A program made the position numbers and the translations under genes. Shown piece by piece: positions 1 through 8,120 of a DNA stretch of 26,839 nucleotides. Source of the stretch: Glaciecola sp. UBA1851 (lineage in GTDB: Bacteria; Pseudomonadota; Gammaproteobacteria; Enterobacterales; Alteromonadaceae); assembly GCA_002338515.1 (NCBI GenBank), contig DDIL01000197.1:598-27436 (forward strand). The letters run 5' to 3'. The notes below the pieces were generated by a model that was not told the origin of the DNA, did not search any database, and saw only the letters and a program-made list of their open reading frames with translations. Each line of letters opens with the position of its first letter. Positions within the stretch are counted from its first letter, which is position 1.

Positions 1-75
1 ATTCTTAATACACCACCATCAACAACCAATCGACACTTTGTTGAATAAACAGCCCATAGCGGAAACCTAGCCAAT

Positions 76-104
76 ATATTTTTGCGCGTAAAGGTGAATA
101 TAAT
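76..104 (+). promoter_or_regulatory. Possible rimO promoter
   Basis: A perfect TATAAT hexamer lies at 99-104, with TG a few bases upstream at 95-96, about 67 bases before the rimO start codon. The -35 position (about 76-81) is a poor match. Direction and spacing fit rimO transcription, but AT-rich DNA gives such hexamers by chance. Nothing else recognisable lies in bases 1-98. Confidence 0.3.
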
Positions 105-170
105 GATGTTTTAATGTACTATCCGCGCATTCAATTCAAAGACATATTTTTAGGCCAATTAAGGTAATTC

Positions 171-1586
171 ATGACAGTTGAGCAATATAATCCGAATAAA
201 ACCACTACACTAGAAACGCCCGTTAAAGTGATAGAAGAACAAGCAAACACCTTAAATACAACAGGTAATAATGCGCGTATTGGATTTATTAGTTTGGGCT
301 GCCCGAAAAACCTAGTTGATTCAGAAAGAATTCTGACGCAATTACGCACCGAAGGCTATGATGTTGTGCCTAGTTACAACAATGCTGATTTGGTTATTGT
401 TAATACTTGTGGCTTCATTGATGCCGCGGTTGAAGAGTCGTTAGACACTATTGGTGAAGCGTTGGCTGAAAACGGCAAAGTAATTGTTACCGGTTGCTTA
501 GGTATTAAAGAAGATGAAATTCGTGAAGTGCATCCAAATGTGCTGGCTGTAACAGGGCCACATGCTTATGAAAGTGTGGTTGAACAAGTGCATGAGTTTT
601 TACCTAAACCTTCACATAATCCATTTTTAAACCTAGTGCCTGACCATGGTATTAAACTAACACCCAGACATTTTGCCTATTTGAAAATTTCAGAAGGTTG
701 CAACCATAAATGTACGTTCTGCATCATTCCTTCTATGCGTGGCAAGCTTGTTTCTAGGCCAATCGGTGAAGTGTTAGACGAAGCGAAACGATTAAAAGCC
801 GCTGGCGTAAATGAGTTACTCGTGATTTCGCAAGATACTAGTGCTTATGGTGTTGATGTAAAATACCGTACTGGATTTTGGGACGGTATGCCAGTAAAAA
901 CCCACATGCAACAACTAAGCGAAAAACTTGGTGAAATGGATATGTGGGTTAGGTTGCATTATGTTTATCCTTATCCTCATGTTGACGACTTAATCCCGTT
1001 AATGGCTGAAGGTAAAATTCTACCCTATTTAGATATTCCCTTTCAGCATGCGAGTAAACGTATATTAAAATTAATGAAACGTCCTGGTAGCAGTGAACGC
1101 ACTGTTGAAAGAATTAAAAAATGGCGTGAAATTTGCCCTGACTTAGTGATACGTTCAACATTTATTGTTGGTTTTCCAGGCGAAACTGAAGAAGAGTTTG
1201 AAGAACTATTAGCATTTTTAAAAGACGCTCAATTAGATAGAGTGGGTTGCTTTAAGTATTCACCTGTAGAAGGCGCAACCGCTAATGCGTTACCAGACCA
1301 TATTAGTGAAGAAGTGAAAGAAGAACGTCTTGCAAAGTTTATGGAAGTACAATCTGAAATTAGTGCACAAAGACTACAAAACCGAATAGGAAACGAGTAC
1401 TTTGTTACCGTAGACGAAGTCACTAGCGAAGGAGCTATTGCAAGGAGTTTTGCAGAAGCCCCCGAAATTGATGGTCTTATCCATATCAATGACGTTCATG
1501 ATTTAACGCCGGGCCAACGGTTGTGGGTTGAAATTATACATGCTGATCAACATGATTTATGGGCCGTTCCTTCAGCAGACCAATAA
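171..1586 (+). CDS. rimO: Ribosomal protein S12 methylthiotransferase RimO
   Basis: Cytoplasmic radical-SAM enzyme that adds a methylthio group to the conserved aspartate of ribosomal protein S12. The N-terminal UPF0004 domain carries the three cysteines of the auxiliary 4Fe-4S cluster (C44 in SLGCPKN, C80 in NTCGF, C109 in TGCL). The radical-SAM cluster motif CxxxCxxC is at C177, C181 and C184, and a C-terminal TRAM domain ends the protein. Similarity to E. coli RimO is very high along the whole length. At 471 residues it is about 30 longer than the E. coli protein, the excess being a polar N-terminal tail of low conservation. ATG 171 is the only in-frame start before the catalytic core, and AAGGTAA lies at suitable distance, so the tail is probably real. 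It is a single-gene unit closed by a hairpin terminator. Confidence 0.97.
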   Translation: MTVEQYNPNKTTTLETPVKVIEEQANTLNTTGNNARIGFISLGCPKNLVDSERILTQLRTEGYDVVPSYNNADLVIVNTCGFIDAAVEESLDTIGEALAENGKVIVTGCLGIKEDEIREVHPNVLAVTGPHAYESVVEQVHEFLPKPSHNPFLNLVPDHGIKLTPRHFAYLKISEGCNHKCTFCIIPSMRGKLVSRPIGEVLDEAKRLKAAGVNELLVISQDTSAYGVDVKYRTGFWDGMPVKTHMQQLSEKLGEMDMWVRLHYVYPYPHVDDLIPLMAEGKILPYLDIPFQHASKRILKLMKRPGSSERTVERIKKWREICPDLVIRSTFIVGFPGETEEEFEELLAFLKDAQLDRVGCFKYSPVEGATANALPDHISEEVKEERLAKFMEVQSEISAQRLQNRIGNEYFVTVDEVTSEGAIARSFAEAPEIDGLIHINDVHDLTPGQRLWVEIIHADQHDLWAVPSADQ

Positions 1587-1613
1587 CCCACTTGTCACTA
1601 TAACCACCTTTAG

Positions 1614-1646
1614 AAAAACGAGCTTGCTATGTACAGCTCGTTTTTT
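1614..1646 (+). terminator. Rho-independent terminator after rimO
   Basis: A perfect inverted repeat has arms AAAAACGAGCT (1614-1624) and AGCTCGTTTTT (1635-1645), a 10-base loop and a run of six T at 1641-1646. It lies 28 bases beyond the rimO stop. The A-run on the left arm would also allow function on the minus strand, but no minus-strand gene ends here. Confidence 0.88.
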
Positions 1647-1827
1647 GTGTAAAGCTTAAATTTGTATAATCCACTTGTCTCAATTCCTTAATTTATACTT
1701 TTCTAGTAAGCAATCAATGTCCTATATTAAATCTAAAGCATCAATTTAACATGCCGATAGTTCATTCTTGATAAGTAGCAAAAATTTGACCCCATAGAAC
1801 CTGTATTCAAAGTAAAAAGGGAAAACT

Positions 1828-3012
1828 GTGAATCTTTTAAAGACTTTTTTGTTAGTCAGCAGCGTGTTTATATCCAATATAGCTATATCTCATGAAAACG
1901 TAGAATTTTCTGGCTTTGCACGAATTGTGGGTGGATATTACGACCAAGATAGCGCTGAATTTAGAGATTACGGCAGTAAAATCCTGATAGATAACGACTC
2001 CTTAATTGCTCTAAGAACAGACTATACGGCAACAGACAACCTTTCTTTTGTTGCTCAAGTGATAGAACACACAGGCAAAACTCGAGAATCAGGTATTCAA
2101 TGGTTATATGCCGACTATAAATTTAACAACCAATTGAAAGTGCGATTAGGCCGGCAACGCATGCCACTATTTCAATATAGTGACGTTATTGATGTAGGTT
2201 TTGCTTACCCATGGATAACTGCACCTGTCACTATTTACAATGAATATTTGTTTACTGAATTTGATGGCGTACTGACAAGGTATCACATTAGCAACAAATC
2301 ACTCTTTGGATATATTGAAGCCTACTATGGCAATTATAAAAGCGATGTGAGAGTTTTTGGTGATATAGTTGACACAAAAACTGAAAACTTGTTTGGCACA
2401 GTACTTAACATTAGCTTTGGCAATTTAACTATGCGATTTGCGACCGCTCAAGCAAATATAGCGATTGACCAGCCCTTATTGAATGAAGTTATTAATATTT
2501 TACGCCAAGCGGGATTTAACGAGTCTGCTAATGCCTTATCTATTGATAATACGGTTAACATGTATACTGCGGGCTTCAAATATGAAGATTTAAAATTTTT
2601 CTTAAGTGGCGAAGTTTTAAGGTTCGATAGTTCAGCTTTCTTAGTTGGTCAAAGAAATGGTGCTTACTTAACAGCGGGTATCAATGATTATCCTTTCATT
2701 TATCACGCCACTGCTGCAATAGGTAATTCTAAATATGATGAAAAACCTACCGACATCCCTTTGGGCGTGTCACCTCTTCTTGACCAAATTTACTTTGCCG
2801 CTAATCAAGTTTTTGACAATATTCCAAAAGATGAAGGCGCTATATTTACACTAGGTACACGTTACGAAATGACTGAAAATGCGGCTTTAAAAGCAGAAGT
2901 TTCTATTGTTCGTGGCGCAACTGATAGTAGAGGTTTTTTATCCTCTCCCAACCCCAACGCCGGTAAGCAGTCGGGTACCTTATTTCAGCTTGCAGTGGAG
3001 TATGTTTTTTAA
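1828..3012 (+). CDS. Outer-membrane beta-barrel protein, porin-like
   Basis: Predicted outer-membrane channel of 394 residues. It begins with a signal peptide (hydrophobic residues 4-20, cleavage near residue 21). The rest shows alternating polar and aromatic residues in short segments typical of beta-barrel strands, such as LGRQRMPLF and FGYIEAYYGNY, and it ends in EYVF, the terminal phenylalanine recognised by the Bam machinery. There are no cysteines and no TonB box or plug domain, so a porin is more likely than a TonB-dependent receptor. The start is GTG 1828, preceded by AAAAAGGGAAA; no ATG lies upstream in frame before the signal peptide. The stop overlaps the leader of the next gene, with only one base between TAA 3012 and ATG 3014, so the two are surely cotranscribed. 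Substrate is not predictable from sequence. Confidence 0.8.
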   Translation: MNLLKTFLLVSSVFISNIAISHENVEFSGFARIVGGYYDQDSAEFRDYGSKILIDNDSLIALRTDYTATDNLSFVAQVIEHTGKTRESGIQWLYADYKFNNQLKVRLGRQRMPLFQYSDVIDVGFAYPWITAPVTIYNEYLFTEFDGVLTRYHISNKSLFGYIEAYYGNYKSDVRVFGDIVDTKTENLFGTVLNISFGNLTMRFATAQANIAIDQPLLNEVINILRQAGFNESANALSIDNTVNMYTAGFKYEDLKFFLSGEVLRFDSSAFLVGQRNGAYLTAGINDYPFIYHATAAIGNSKYDEKPTDIPLGVSPLLDQIYFAANQVFDNIPKDEGAIFTLGTRYEMTENAALKAEVSIVRGATDSRGFLSSPNPNAGKQSGTLFQLAVEYVF

Positions 3013-3013
3013 C

Positions 3014-3469
3014 ATGAAAATATTCATTCCACTTAAAAAATATATTTTAAAAACTAGTTGTTTAGCTTTGCTAATATCATCTAGCAATATTGTTTTTGCA
3101 GAAAAATTATTAGTGATTACGCATAAAAACAATGATGTTCCGAGTTTAACCAAGCAACAAACAGTCAATTTGTTTATGGGCGGAGCAAATAAATTTGGTC
3201 TTACGCCAGTTTCGTTATCTAATGACGACAAGCTTATCAGAGAAAAATTTAATACATTTGTTATTGGACTGACTGAATCACGCATTCGCTCATACTGGGC
3301 GCAAATGCAATTTTCAGGCAGAGGAAAACCACCTGAGACCATTGATACGCAGGAAGAAATGGTGAAACTGATAAGTTCAGATACGCGATATATCGGCTAT
3401 GTATCTGATGAAACCGCTCTGCCTAAAAATGTACAAATTGTTTTTAGCCTTGACACTAGCCTAGAATAG
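3014..3469 (+). CDS. Small periplasmic PstS-like substrate-binding protein
   Basis: A 151-residue exported protein with a signal peptide (residues 1-29, cleavage after VFA) and one short PstS-like (PBP-like, COG0226-type) domain. Family signs are LLVITHKNN near the start of the mature part, LTKQQTVNLFMGG (residues 45-57), the YWAQMQFSGRGKPP block (94-107) and YIGYVSDE (126-133). Full PstS proteins have about 320 residues and two lobes; this is the short form, lacking most of the second lobe, often found beside signalling genes rather than an ABC transporter. No pst permease or ATPase is present here. ATG 3014 is preferred. An in-frame ATG at 3002 overlaps the porin stop and is too close to GGAG at 2997-3000; that GGAG is rather far (13 bases) from 3014, so coupling to porin translation is likely. 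The ligand is unknown. Confidence 0.75.
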   Translation: MKIFIPLKKYILKTSCLALLISSSNIVFAEKLLVITHKNNDVPSLTKQQTVNLFMGGANKFGLTPVSLSNDDKLIREKFNTFVIGLTESRIRSYWAQMQFSGRGKPPETIDTQEEMVKLISSDTRYIGYVSDETALPKNVQIVFSLDTSLE

Positions 3470-3486
3470 AACGCGTAATTTAATTG

Positions 3487-5604
3487 CTAACCCACTAACG
3501 AGCTAAAATCAGTTGGCTGAACAAGTAGTTTTTCTAATGGCATGGGTTTAAAGAAATAGTATCCTTGAAGCTCATCACAACCCTGTGCAAATAAAGCCTC
3601 AACTTGTTCAATCGTTTCAACACCCTCTGCACATACTTTTAAATCTAGTTTTTTAGCCAAGTGGATTATAGAATTAGTGACTAATGTACCTTTATCAGAA
3701 TCACCATATTCTTGTACAAATTCTCTATCTATTTTTAATGTATCAATGTTAATTTTAGTCAAATAGCTGAGTGACGAGTACCCTGTTCCAAAATCATCTA
3801 GTGCGATACTGCATCCAATACTTGATATTTCTTCAAAAAACTCTTGGGCTATATTAAAGTTTTCAAGATAGGCAGATTCCGTCACTTCAAATTGAATATT
3901 GGTAGGAGAAATATCATATTGTTTAAAGAATGCCTTAATTTTAAAAAGTAGCTCCGGCTGATTTAAATCATTGGATGATAAATTTAAAGAAACGACAATA
4001 TGTCTACCAAATACCTTAATCAACTTGTGTATGTCTTTGCAAGCTTGCTCAATAACAAAATAAGTGATGCTATTGATTCTGCCGCTGTTTTCTGCAATTT
4101 TTATAAATTCATCAGGCGATATAAAACCCAAAGTTGGATGAATCCATCTTACTAACCCTTCAAATCCGACCGTTTCACCTTTATCATTTACTTTACCTTG
4201 ATAATACAGTGAAAATTCTGAACCTCGAATCGCATTTAATAAACTATTCGCTATCAATATTCTACGATTAGTTTTTTCAACCATTGCCTCGTTGAAAATA
4301 ACGACATTGTTTTTACCATGCTCCTTGGCTTCATACATGGCAGTATCAGCATTACTGATTAACAAATCGATATCATAATTAGCATCTTCAGCATAGGTAA
4401 TCCCAATACTTGCACCTGACTCAATCTCCCATTGCTCTATGGTGTATGGTTGGTTTAATACAAATAATAATGACTGAGACAACCTACCAATGCTATCGCA
4501 TGTAATTTCTTCTGTAGTTAAAAATAGAAATTCATCACCGCCAAAGCGACATAGTACGCCACTATCTCCTACCACTCCTTTCATTCTATGAGTCGCTTGC
4601 TTCAGTAACGAATCGCCAACATGATGTCCATAGCTATCGTTTACACCCTTGAATCCATCTAAATCGATATAAAAAAGTGCGCAAGAGCCATTTGTTGACT
4701 TAAATTCTGATAAATATTGTTGTAGTTTATTAGTAAAATGATGTCTATTAGCTAAGCCTGTAAGCTCATCATAATTTGCAACTTTTTCCATTTTTAATTG
4801 CTGTTCTTTTAGTGCATCTATATAGCGTTTACTTTTTTGCTCTTCTGCAAATATTGTTTTCATCATGTCACTAAATGCAAGCGCTAGTGTTCTAAATTCT
4901 TTTTTCCCAGAGGTTTCAAGTTCAATAGAATAATTTTTAGTTGTGGTAGTTTTCTGAGCTAATTCTGCAAGTTTACTAAATGGCAAAAGCAACCTACTTG
5001 TGATCCACAAAGAGGTAAGTATGACACTAACCAAAATGAAAATTGTTACAGGGGCAGCAGTTGCAATTAATTCTTTTCTTGTCTTAACCAAAGGGGTTTG
5101 AATATCATTTACAATTAGTAGTTTACCTAACGGAATAGCTGGATTGCCAATTGGGTAAAGTGCAACAAGTTCATCTTGAATAATATTGGTTCCATATCCA
5201 TCAGACATGTCTTTAAAGTCATTTAGTCTTTCTTGAATTTCACCATTTGTTATTGTGTTATCAATCTTGTTGGGGGAGCTTTCAAAATTAACTTTAACCG
5301 CACTACCTCTATAAGAGTGCAATAACGAGTTATCTGGTTTTAGAACGTAGGCATATTTTACATTTTCATACCTATCTAAACGCAAAAGGATGGTTGTTAT
5401 TCCAAAATAATTTACGTCTTTACTTGCTACGGAGGGTAATAAGTCATCAGAAATGTTAGAGGCTAATCCAGCTAAATCATTTGCCGCAGTTTCCTTATAC
5501 AAATTTTCGTGCACAAGACTAGCCAGAAGCAATATCATGATAGATACGCAACATATAGAAACGCTGATTATCAACGTAGATGTTGACCGAATAGTTTTTA
5601 GCAT
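3487..5604 (-). CDS. Membrane-bound GGDEF-EAL c-di-GMP turnover protein
   Basis: Inner-membrane protein of 705 residues for making and/or degrading cyclic di-GMP. Order: transmembrane helix about 9-30, periplasmic sensor region about 31-180 (looks CHASE8-like, as in YfiN; inferred), second helix about 182-203, HAMP about 204-255, GGDEF domain about 275-438, EAL domain about 450-695. GGDEF is intact at 355-359. The RxxD inhibitory site expected just upstream is replaced by GDSG, so classical product inhibition is unlikely. In the EAL domain the signature reads EGL (482-484), keeping the metal-binding glutamate. EVTES (573-577), DDFGTGYSSL (603-612), KIDREF (624-629), AEGVE (659-663) and QGYYFFKP (680-687) are all present. 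Both activities could therefore be alive. It converges on the PstS-like gene with a 17-base gap, with no evident terminator between. Confidence 0.93.
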   Translation of the reverse strand: MLKTIRSTSTLIISVSICCVSIMILLLASLVHENLYKETAANDLAGLASNISDDLLPSVASKDVNYFGITTILLRLDRYENVKYAYVLKPDNSLLHSYRGSAVKVNFESSPNKIDNTITNGEIQERLNDFKDMSDGYGTNIIQDELVALYPIGNPAIPLGKLLIVNDIQTPLVKTRKELIATAAPVTIFILVSVILTSLWITSRLLLPFSKLAELAQKTTTTKNYSIELETSGKKEFRTLALAFSDMMKTIFAEEQKSKRYIDALKEQQLKMEKVANYDELTGLANRHHFTNKLQQYLSEFKSTNGSCALFYIDLDGFKGVNDSYGHHVGDSLLKQATHRMKGVVGDSGVLCRFGGDEFLFLTTEEITCDSIGRLSQSLLFVLNQPYTIEQWEIESGASIGITYAEDANYDIDLLISNADTAMYEAKEHGKNNVVIFNEAMVEKTNRRILIANSLLNAIRGSEFSLYYQGKVNDKGETVGFEGLVRWIHPTLGFISPDEFIKIAENSGRINSITYFVIEQACKDIHKLIKVFGRHIVVSLNLSSNDLNQPELLFKIKAFFKQYDISPTNIQFEVTESAYLENFNIAQEFFEEISSIGCSIALDDFGTGYSSLSYLTKINIDTLKIDREFVQEYGDSDKGTLVTNSIIHLAKKLDLKVCAEGVETIEQVEALFAQGCDELQGYYFFKPMPLEKLLVQPTDFSSLVG

Positions 5605-6041
5605 TATGTAATTATATTTTGATTAGGCACGCTCAGATGTATGTCTTGCTAAACAAAAGTATAGTGATTAGTACTAAAAAATTTTGTTCTATAATCATCG
5701 TAGGTTTTATATGAATTTCAGAACAACAAAATTAAATTTACCACATAATCTTGTATTGACACTAACATAAAATCATAAGGAAGGCGCTACTATCAGTAAA
5801 GAGCCGTGATTAGCAACGCAATTTTAAAAAGCTTATTAAAAGGCTCTAGCAGGAAAGTTAAATTGTTTAATTCGCGAATTTCCTTTATGAGTTCTATTCT
5901 AGGCTTTTTAGCTGCAATTTTGATAGCGTTTTGATAAATATCGACACTACGTTTAAACAATCCGTATTGGATATTAAAAGCTTCATTAAATAAGTGAAAA
6001 TAATTGTTAGTTGCTTTTAGAAGTGAATTGTTGAAGATAAT
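5605..6041. other. Long intergenic stretch with no convincing gene
   Basis: The region holds the upstream side of the GGDEF-EAL gene and the downstream side of the PEP-CTERM-like gene. A minus-strand frame is open from 6053 down to a stop at 5793 (87 codons) and reads as plausible protein (segments such as KKPRIELIKEIREL), but it has no ATG or GTG; only a TTG with no ribosome-binding site is available. On the plus strand, an overlapping frame 5806-5934 could give 42 residues from GTG, ending in a hydrophobic segment, with only a weak AAAGAG upstream. Bases 5800-5805 (AGAGCC) and 5842-5847 (GGCTCT) are inverted, enclosing a second TTTTAA/TTAAAA pair. It may be a decayed gene, a small RNA or nothing. 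Confidence 0.35.
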
Positions 6042-6064
6042 AAAAAGCCCTCGTTAAGAGGGCT
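6042..6064 (-). terminator. Rho-independent terminator after the PEP-CTERM-like gene
   Basis: Arms AGCCCTC (6046-6052) and GAGGGCT (6058-6064) form a perfect 7-bp GC-rich stem with loop GTTAA. On the minus strand it is followed by a T-run (A-run 6042-6046 on the plus strand). It begins 13 bases past the stop of the gene at 6078-6791. Confidence 0.88.
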
Positions 6065-6077
6065 AGATATGCTAGCG

Positions 6078-6791
6078 TTACGCTTTTTTACGGCGTGACC
6101 AACCTAGAACAGCAATACTCAATCCGATTAGAGCAAGCGAAGAAGGCGAAGCCACGTTTTGCGTAGCAAGCACGCTTACATTGTCTACACCTAAATTAAA
6201 GTTACCTTGGTTATCAGACTGTGCAAATCTGATGTCATATGACATACCTGGCGTAACAAATGATGTTATATCAATCATATAAGAAGTATATGGCTGAGTC
6301 GGCTCTCCATCAATGCCAATGTAAAAATTAGAGAGTACACCAGAGTCTGTGTCGAAAGCATCAGAACCGAAGGCCATTAAATCGACTCTAGCGTGTTGAT
6401 TCGGACCACCATTTTCATCCAAGCCATCGGGACTAATTGCTAAGTCAGCTAATGTTTGAACAAACATATCAAATGAAAAAATAACCTCAGTTACAGAAAT
6501 TGGTACCATGAATGTTTGCGTTAGTGCATGAGTTCCTGGCCCGCCTTGAGATGACACGGCATAAAAGCTTCCATCAGACGCCCCTACTGTCGCGAAAGTT
6601 CCATTTGATGGCGCTAACTCAGAAGTCACTTCTATTGAGCCTGAGCCAGAGTCAGTAACTGTCCATCCACTTACATCACCAGTTTCAAAGCTACCATTTG
6701 TTAGTAATTCTATTGGAGTTGCATATGCGGTCGAAGCGGCCATTAAGCAAAAACTTGCACAGGCTAATTGTTTAACCATAGTTTTTTTCAT
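6078..6791 (-). CDS. Secreted protein with PEP-CTERM-like sorting tail
   Basis: A 237-residue exported protein. Signal peptide residues 1-24 end in AYA. The mature part opens with LLTNGSFETGDVSGW (29-43), the motif seen at the start of many PEP-CTERM exoproteins with a DUF642-like, jelly-roll carbohydrate-binding fold. The tail (about 213-237) has a short hydrophobic helix followed by WSRRKKA, as in proteins processed by exosortase. The motif itself is degenerate: where VPEPSSLALIG would be usual, the sequence is VASPSSLALIG, so only the last proline of PEP remains. If still processed, the tail would be cut by an exosortase encoded elsewhere and the protein delivered to the surface or matrix. 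AAGGGA precedes the ATG at good distance. It has its own terminator and is monocistronic. Exact role unknown. Confidence 0.78.
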   Translation of the reverse strand: MKKTMVKQLACASFCLMAASTAYATPIELLTNGSFETGDVSGWTVTDSGSGSIEVTSELAPSNGTFATVGASDGSFYAVSSQGGPGTHALTQTFMVPISVTEVIFSFDMFVQTLADLAISPDGLDENGGPNQHARVDLMAFGSDAFDTDSGVLSNFYIGIDGEPTQPYTSYMIDITSFVTPGMSYDIRFAQSDNQGNFNLGVDNVSVLATQNVASPSSLALIGLSIAVLGWSRRKKA

Positions 6792-7044
6792 TATATTCCC
6801 TTGATGTTAAAAAAGTGTTAATCCGAGTAAGATATGCATAACTTAGGCCGAAAACCATAAATCACTGATTTTTATGTTCTTTTTATTTTAAACTTTCCGG
6901 AAAAATAATCGTTTGTAAAAAAAGCTGACAGTGAAATTTAATATACTGTTCTGCCTTATCGAGCATTAATTAGGCTGTATGTTTTTGCAAACATATTTAA
7001 TTATCTTTATTGTAGAAAATCAAAAACAAATATATTGTTCTAAA

Positions 7045-7788
7045 TCAATTAAATGCAGCCAAATCTTCCGGTGTATCAACGCCATGCGGCGGGGCTTCAT
7101 TTGCTTCCGCTATTTGAATATCATAGCCATGATATAACACTCTAAGCTGTTCTAACGACTCAATTGACTCATAGTGACTAGATTCTAAATTAATATACTC
7201 ACTAACAAAGCCAGCCGTATACGCATATATTCCAACATGCCTAAAGTATGCCTTGCTGGCCATGCTTTGCGTATTTTGAACCCAGTTTCTGTCAAAGGGA
7301 ATAGGTGCTCTGGAAAAGTATAATGCCTTGCCATTTTTAGCAAAAGTAACCTTCACTATATTAGGGTTATCTATTTCTTTTCGGTTACTAATAGGAAAAC
7401 AAAGCGTCGCCATTTTTACATTAGCGTTAGGTTGGGCAATCAGCATTTTGGCTACTTGAGAGATATTAGCCACCGGGATAAAAGGCTCATCTCCTTGCAC
7501 ATTCACAACGACTTCATTGGCAGGTATTTCTTCTATTTCAATCACTTCAGCGAGTCTTTCTGTACCTGACTCATGCGTACATTTTGTATAACAAACATCT
7601 CCGCCAAAGCTTTGCACTAAATCGCCTATTCTGTTGTCATCAGTGGCAATAATTACTCTGTTTGCCCCTGCTTTCTGACTTCGTTCAAATACGTGTTGGA
7701 TCATAGGTTTGCCATGGATCAGAGCCAATGGCTTACCAGGAAAACGACTAGAACCGTATCGTGCAGGGATAATAACAGTAAATGACAT
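7045..7788 (-). CDS. kdsB: 3-deoxy-manno-octulosonate cytidylyltransferase
   Basis: Cytoplasmic enzyme that couples Kdo to CTP, giving CMP-Kdo for the inner core of lipopolysaccharide. Its 247 residues match the usual length of about 248. The nucleotide-binding segment IIPARYGSSRFPGKPL (6-21), ATDD (48-51), VQGDEP (97-102) and the C-terminal VDTPEDL are all present and intact. AAAGG lies seven bases before the ATG. It is the last gene of the comEC-msbA-lpxK-trm112-kdsB cluster, 26 bases after the Trm112-like gene, and so probably cotranscribed with it. No clear terminator follows; the 253 bases to the next gene are AT-rich and hold only short inverted repeats. Confidence 0.97.
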   Translation of the reverse strand: MSFTVIIPARYGSSRFPGKPLALIHGKPMIQHVFERSQKAGANRVIIATDDNRIGDLVQSFGGDVCYTKCTHESGTERLAEVIEIEEIPANEVVVNVQGDEPFIPVANISQVAKMLIAQPNANVKMATLCFPISNRKEIDNPNIVKVTFAKNGKALYFSRAPIPFDRNWVQNTQSMASKAYFRHVGIYAYTAGFVSEYINLESSHYESIESLEQLRVLYHGYDIQIAEANEAPPHGVDTPEDLAAFN

Positions 7789-7814
7789 GAGGTGCCTTTA
7801 TTAATAATTATGGG

Positions 7815-8024
7815 TTACTTTCGAACGCTTTCCATTTCCTCAAGCGATAACTCACGCGCCGTATCTTCTAGCAGTACGGGTATGTTGTCTTTTATTCCAT
7901 ATGCCAAACGGTCGAACTTACACACTAACTCTTTTTCGGATTGCCCTTCTACCAAAATGTAAGTTAATTCCCCTTTACACACTGGGCAAGCAATTATGTT
8001 TAATATTTTTTTATCAAAAGCCAT
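7815..8024 (-). CDS. ycaR: Trm112/YcaR-family small zinc-ribbon-like protein
   Basis: A 69-residue protein of the Trm112 (UPF0434) family, in the same place between lpxK and kdsB as E. coli YcaR. It shows IIACPVCKGELTY near the start, LVCKFDRLAYGI in the middle and NIPVLL afterwards, with the three cysteines found in the E. coli protein. Bacterial function is not well settled; eukaryotic and archaeal members activate methyltransferases, and the constant placement suggests a link with lipopolysaccharide assembly. I choose ATG 8024 over the TTG one codon earlier because GGGA lies at proper distance from the ATG. A 96-base gap separates it from lpxK. Confidence 0.9.
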   Translation of the reverse strand: MAFDKKILNIIACPVCKGELTYILVEGQSEKELVCKFDRLAYGIKDNIPVLLEDTARELSLEEMESVRK

Positions 8025-8120
8025 CAATTATTCCCATTTAATTTAAAGGACTAGTGCCTCCAAGAATACATGGCTAAGCAACTAAACCCAATATAATTTG
8101 CGTTCAACAGTACTAAAAAT

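Noticed and set aside
2980..3342. Minus-strand 120-codon frame over the porin end and PstS-like gene
   Set aside because: It is antisense to a gene with a signal peptide and recognisable family motifs.
6894..6903. Palindrome TTTCCGGAAA upstream of the PEP-CTERM-like gene as an operator
   Set aside because: A single 10-bp palindrome is expected by chance, and nothing nearby supports it.
6978..6995. Hairpin TATGTTT / AAACATA downstream of kdsB as a terminator
   Set aside because: On the minus strand no T-run follows the stem, and the stem is AT-rich, so it does not look like a kdsB terminator.
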